The notes under the pieces: model-generated
What the model saw: the letters and a program-made list of their open reading frames with translations, nothing else
The model's database searches: none
Told to the model about the DNA's origin: nothing
Origin: Gnetum montanum
Lineage: Eukaryota; Streptophyta; Gnetopsida; Gnetales; Gnetaceae
DNA length: 49,471 nucleotides
Assembly (NCBI GenBank): GCA_015680685.1
Contig: MNCI01020330.1
Location: 1 to 49,471 of the forward strand
Direction of reading: 5' to 3'
Program-made: the position numbers and the translations under genes
In this document: positions 46,633 through 49,471 of the stretch, one piece after another
Layout of the letters: every line of letters begins with the position of its first letter
Numbering within the stretch: the first letter of the stretch is position 1

Positions 46633-46978
46633 AGTTCCTATATTTAATCAGGTTTAGAGTTCAAGAAATAAATGCATGAATCATATTGATAGTCCCTCTT
46701 AATGTGAGTATTATCTTACATGTATTACAATGCATAATCTTTCAAACATAATTCCTTATATGGTAACTTAACTTTATGAATAAACCCAATATTCATTCTA
46801 GGTCCTTCCATATGTGTATTTTCTCTAATAACTATATGCACAGACCATATGAGAAAATAACACAACTAAATAAGAGTTTCATTAAGATTGTAATTATACA
46901 TATAAAAAAATTACATTATAGAATCATGTCCCATCTGAACTATATAATCCTTAAATGACTTTGGTGGTATTCCTTTTG

Positions 46979-47400
46979 TCAAGGATTAGCTATAATTAAT
47001 TTAGTGCTTATATGGGTAGTGACAACTTTGTTTTCCTTAATGCGTTTCCTTATGGCTAAGTACTTTATGATAATGTATTTACTTTGACTACCACTCTTAT
47101 TATTCTTAGCTATAAAGATAGCAGTTGAATTATCACAAAACATTCTTAATGGCCTAGATATAGAATCCACAATTCTAAGCCTTGATATGAAAATCTTTAG
47201 CCATACACCATGTGAAGTAGCCTCAAAACAAGAAACGAACTCTTCCTTCATGGTGGATGTAGCAACCAAATTTTTCTTTCCACTCCTCTAGGATATAGCT
47301 CCTCCAACTAACATAAAAACATAACTAGATGTTGATTTCCATGAATCAACGCAACCAGCAAAGTTTGAGTTGGAGTAGCTAGTCACCTCCAACGAGTTAG
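46979..47400 (-). pseudogene. Copia RNase H (broken)
   Basis: RNase H removes the RNA strand during cDNA synthesis. An open stretch of 96 codons (46979-47269) holds VATSTMKEEFVSCFEATSHG, then VWLKIFISRLRIVDS, then MFCDNSTAIFIAKNN with the catalytic Asp in the CDN box, then SKYIIIKYLAIRKRI. Upstream, SNSNFAGCVDSWKSTSSYVF lies at about 47310-47370, where the family has SDADWAG: the first Asp residues have changed to Asn, so activity is lost. Confidence 0.9.
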
Positions 47401-48420
47401 TTCATTTATACATAAGCACGTAATCTTTTGTACCTTGAAGGTACCTCATCACTTTCTTTGTAGCCCTCTAGTGGTCAATACCTAGATTACTCTAATATCT
47501 GTCCAACATTCCCATAGCAAATGCAATGTCAGGTCTTGTGCAAACCTGAGCATACATAAGGCCTCCAATAGCTGAAGCATACAGAATGTTGCTCATTTGA
47601 CTTTTCTCTAAATCATTCCTACAACACTAGCTAAAATTGAACCTATCACCCTTCACAATGTGTGTTATACTTGGTGAAGAATCTTTTATTTGAAACCTCT
47701 CTAAAACTTTATTGATATAGGTTTCCTATAATAGTCCCAGAATACATCTAGATCTGTCCCTATGGATTTGTATGCTAATGACATATGATACTTCACCCAT
47801 ATCCTTCATGTTGAAATTCTTAGAGAGAAAATGTTTAAACTTCTATATAAATCCACTATTATTGATTGCAAGAAGTATATCATCCACATATAGAATAAGG
47901 AAATAGATTTTTCTCCCACTAACCTTTTGGTATATACATTGATCCATGATGTTTTCCTCAAAACCAAATGAAGCAATTATATCATGGAATTTTAAGAACC
48001 ATTGATGGGAGCCTTATTGCAATCCATATATGGATTTCATGAGCTTTCATACCAATTTCTTACTATCACTAGAGAAAAATCCTTTAGGTTGTTTCATATA
48101 AACCTCTTCCTCTATATCACCATTAAGGAATGTTGTTTTCACATCCATTTGATGTAATTGAAGATCAAAATGGGCAGTTAATGCCATGATAACATGAAGG
48201 AAGTCCTTCTTAGATACAGGAGAGAAGGTTTCCTTATAATCTATTCACTCTTTATGAGTGAATCCTTTAGCAACAAGTTTGGCCTTATATCTTTCAATGT
48301 TGTCCAATGAGTCTTTCTTAGTCTTGAAGACCCATTTGCATCCAATGGCTTTTACACCATCAGGAAACTTGATAAGATCCTAGACTCCATTATATGACAT
48401 AGAGTTCATTTCATCTATCC
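47400..48420 (-). pseudogene. Copia reverse transcriptase (broken by stops)
   Basis: The RT is readable almost from end to end. [15 protein letters not shown] starts near 48345, followed by [33 protein letters not shown], and QPKGFFSSDSKKLV. LILYVDDILLA carries an intact YVDD active site at 47879-47890. KNFNMKDMGEVSYV and YAQVCTRPDIAFAMGMLDRY (47510-47570) follow, and RYLQGTKDYVLMYK ends the region. In-frame TAG codons replace Gln and Trp codons at several places, for example after THKE and after SIYGL. The motif wording is that of the common plant copia polyprotein. Confidence 0.93.
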
Positions 48421-49050
48421 TAGGATCATACCACAAGTTAGATTCCTTACAACTCATGGCTTGTAAAAATATTTTGGGATCATTTTCAGCTCCAATGTTG
48501 TAGTCAGACTTCTATAGATACACCATAGAGTTACTAGAAATCACTAATTGCCTTACTCTAGTAGATCTTCTTAATGTTGGTTCATCATTTTCTTGAGGAT
48601 CATGATGTTGAGTAGGCTGTTCAGTAGGTTCTGATATCTATTGTTTAGCTAGATCTACTACTTCTTGATTAGTAGTTTGTGAAACTTCAATGATTGGTTG
48701 TTGTTTAGTATGCATTTATTCTCTAGGAATATTATGCACAATAATCATTCTATCATTTGAAATAGTGGGTTGAGCATTTGTATGATCTATCAGGAATAAT
48801 GTTCCAAGTGCTATTGCTTCCACTAATCAAGCCATAAGAAATTTAGCATTCCTTGATTCCACATACCTAGTAGAATATGATGGGTAATAAAATTTATATC
48901 CCTTAGACCATTTAGCATATCCAATGAAATACCTAGTTATGGTCCTTGGGTCTAGCTTATTTTCTTGTGGATTATAGACTCTTACTTCTGATGAGCATCC
49001 CCAAATGCATATATGTCACAAACTCAGTTTCCAACCTTTTCAAAATTCAA
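48420..49050 (-). pseudogene. Copia integrase C-terminal part and linker (broken)
   Basis: Reading leftward from 49050: KGWKLSL, a TGA in place of Arg, then HICIWGCSSEVRVYNP, DPRTITRYFIGYAKWSKGY and YPSYSTRYVESRNAKFLM. This is the C-terminal portion of copia integrase. The linker before RT contains TLRRSTRVRQ and MSCKESNLWYD-type pieces. The catalytic core should lie to the right but is not recognisable beyond 49050. Confidence 0.85.
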
Positions 49051-49471
49051 ATCTTATCTTTAAGATAGCCTTGGTTAGAACTTGATTTAATAAATACACT
49101 GCTATCTTGAGAGCTTTAAATTATTATGAGATATTCAAATTATATGGATGAGGAAATATATATTATATAATCCTACTATTAGACAATCATTTAATTCTAT
49201 TAAGTGGTCGTTCTTATACCTTAACCTCTTCCATGCCTACCAACCTATATTCTAAGATTGAAGAGACCTATTCACATTCACACAATCACATCCCACCTTC
49301 ATCTATGAGGTCAATATGATGGCTAGTTAAATCTTTCAACATACATGAGTGGCACATCCACCTCTAAAATGTTGGCCTTTTGCACTGGACATGTCATGTT
49401 CTTCCACAAATCAACATCATTCATCTTGAGTTTACTAGTAAATTCAATAAGTGCAAGCCTCATGTTCTATA
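49051..49471. other. Unassigned right edge
   Basis: About 420 bp in which I see neither the expected copia integrase core nor any other gene. Either a deletion or another insertion begins here. Confidence 0.35.

Larger units (their letters stand above)
46045..49050 (-). mobile_element. Ty1/copia element, 3' half
   Basis: On the - strand the order is integrase C-terminus, RT, RNase H, a short 3' region, the polypurine tract, then the LTR, which is copia order. Coding traces fade at about 49050 and the 5' half is either lost or lies beyond the window. In-frame stops are mostly TAG. Confidence 0.9.

Overview
The window looks like heterochromatic, repeat-dense nuclear DNA of a seed plant. It is AT-rich and I see no host gene, tRNA, rRNA or CRISPR array that I can support. 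It consists almost entirely of decayed, partly nested retrotransposons: Ty3/gypsy elements of an Athila/Tat-like (OTA) type with tRNA-Asp primer sites, a second gypsy family with about 2.2-kb LTRs, one Ty1/copia element, one plant LINE, two solo LTRs and a large direct repeat. Reading frames are broken mainly by TAG and TGA codons where the families have CAG, CGA or TGG. That is the footprint of long-term cytosine methylation and deamination.

Layout. A repeat here called R occupies 1-2696, 11766-12301 and 25849-26440 (copy 1, split twice) and 41757-45670 (copy 2, unsplit). Copy 1 is split first by element 1 (2697-11765, + strand, two LTRs of about 875 bp, gag-protease-RT-RNase H-integrase traces). 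It is split again by element 3 (12302-25848, + strand). The 5' LTR of element 3 is itself split by element 2 (13087-22262, - strand, same family as element 1, perfect 5-bp target duplication CCTGT). From 26.4 to 35.5 kb lie an exon-like trace, short tandem duplications, a LINE remnant and a gag fragment.

From 35.5 to 41.3 kb is the most unusual part. An LTR of the element 1/2 family, with its polypurine tract, follows a decayed but almost continuous frame of about 580 codons on the - strand that encodes a coiled-coil-rich protein of no recognised retroelement domain. A solo LTR (target duplication ACTAA) sits about 10 bp upstream of its ATG. Next come a second decayed coiled-coil frame on the + strand and a second solo LTR (target duplication CCCCT) whose U3 carries a tandem array. 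After R copy 2, a - strand Ty1/copia element (3' LTR, PPT, RNase H, RT, end of integrase) runs to about 49.05 kb.

The sequence contains four single Ns (17887, 25769, 42172, 44116). Each separates two nearly identical blocks of equal length (214, 64, 52 and 44 bp). These look like unmerged contig overlaps, not biology.

How it fits together: I infer that the two R copies are old. Element 3 then entered R copy 1, element 2 entered element 3, and element 1 entered R copy 1 independently. Nothing here appears able to make an intact protein. The internal frame with the fewest breaks is the coiled-coil frame, which may belong to a non-autonomous partner of the element 1/2 family.
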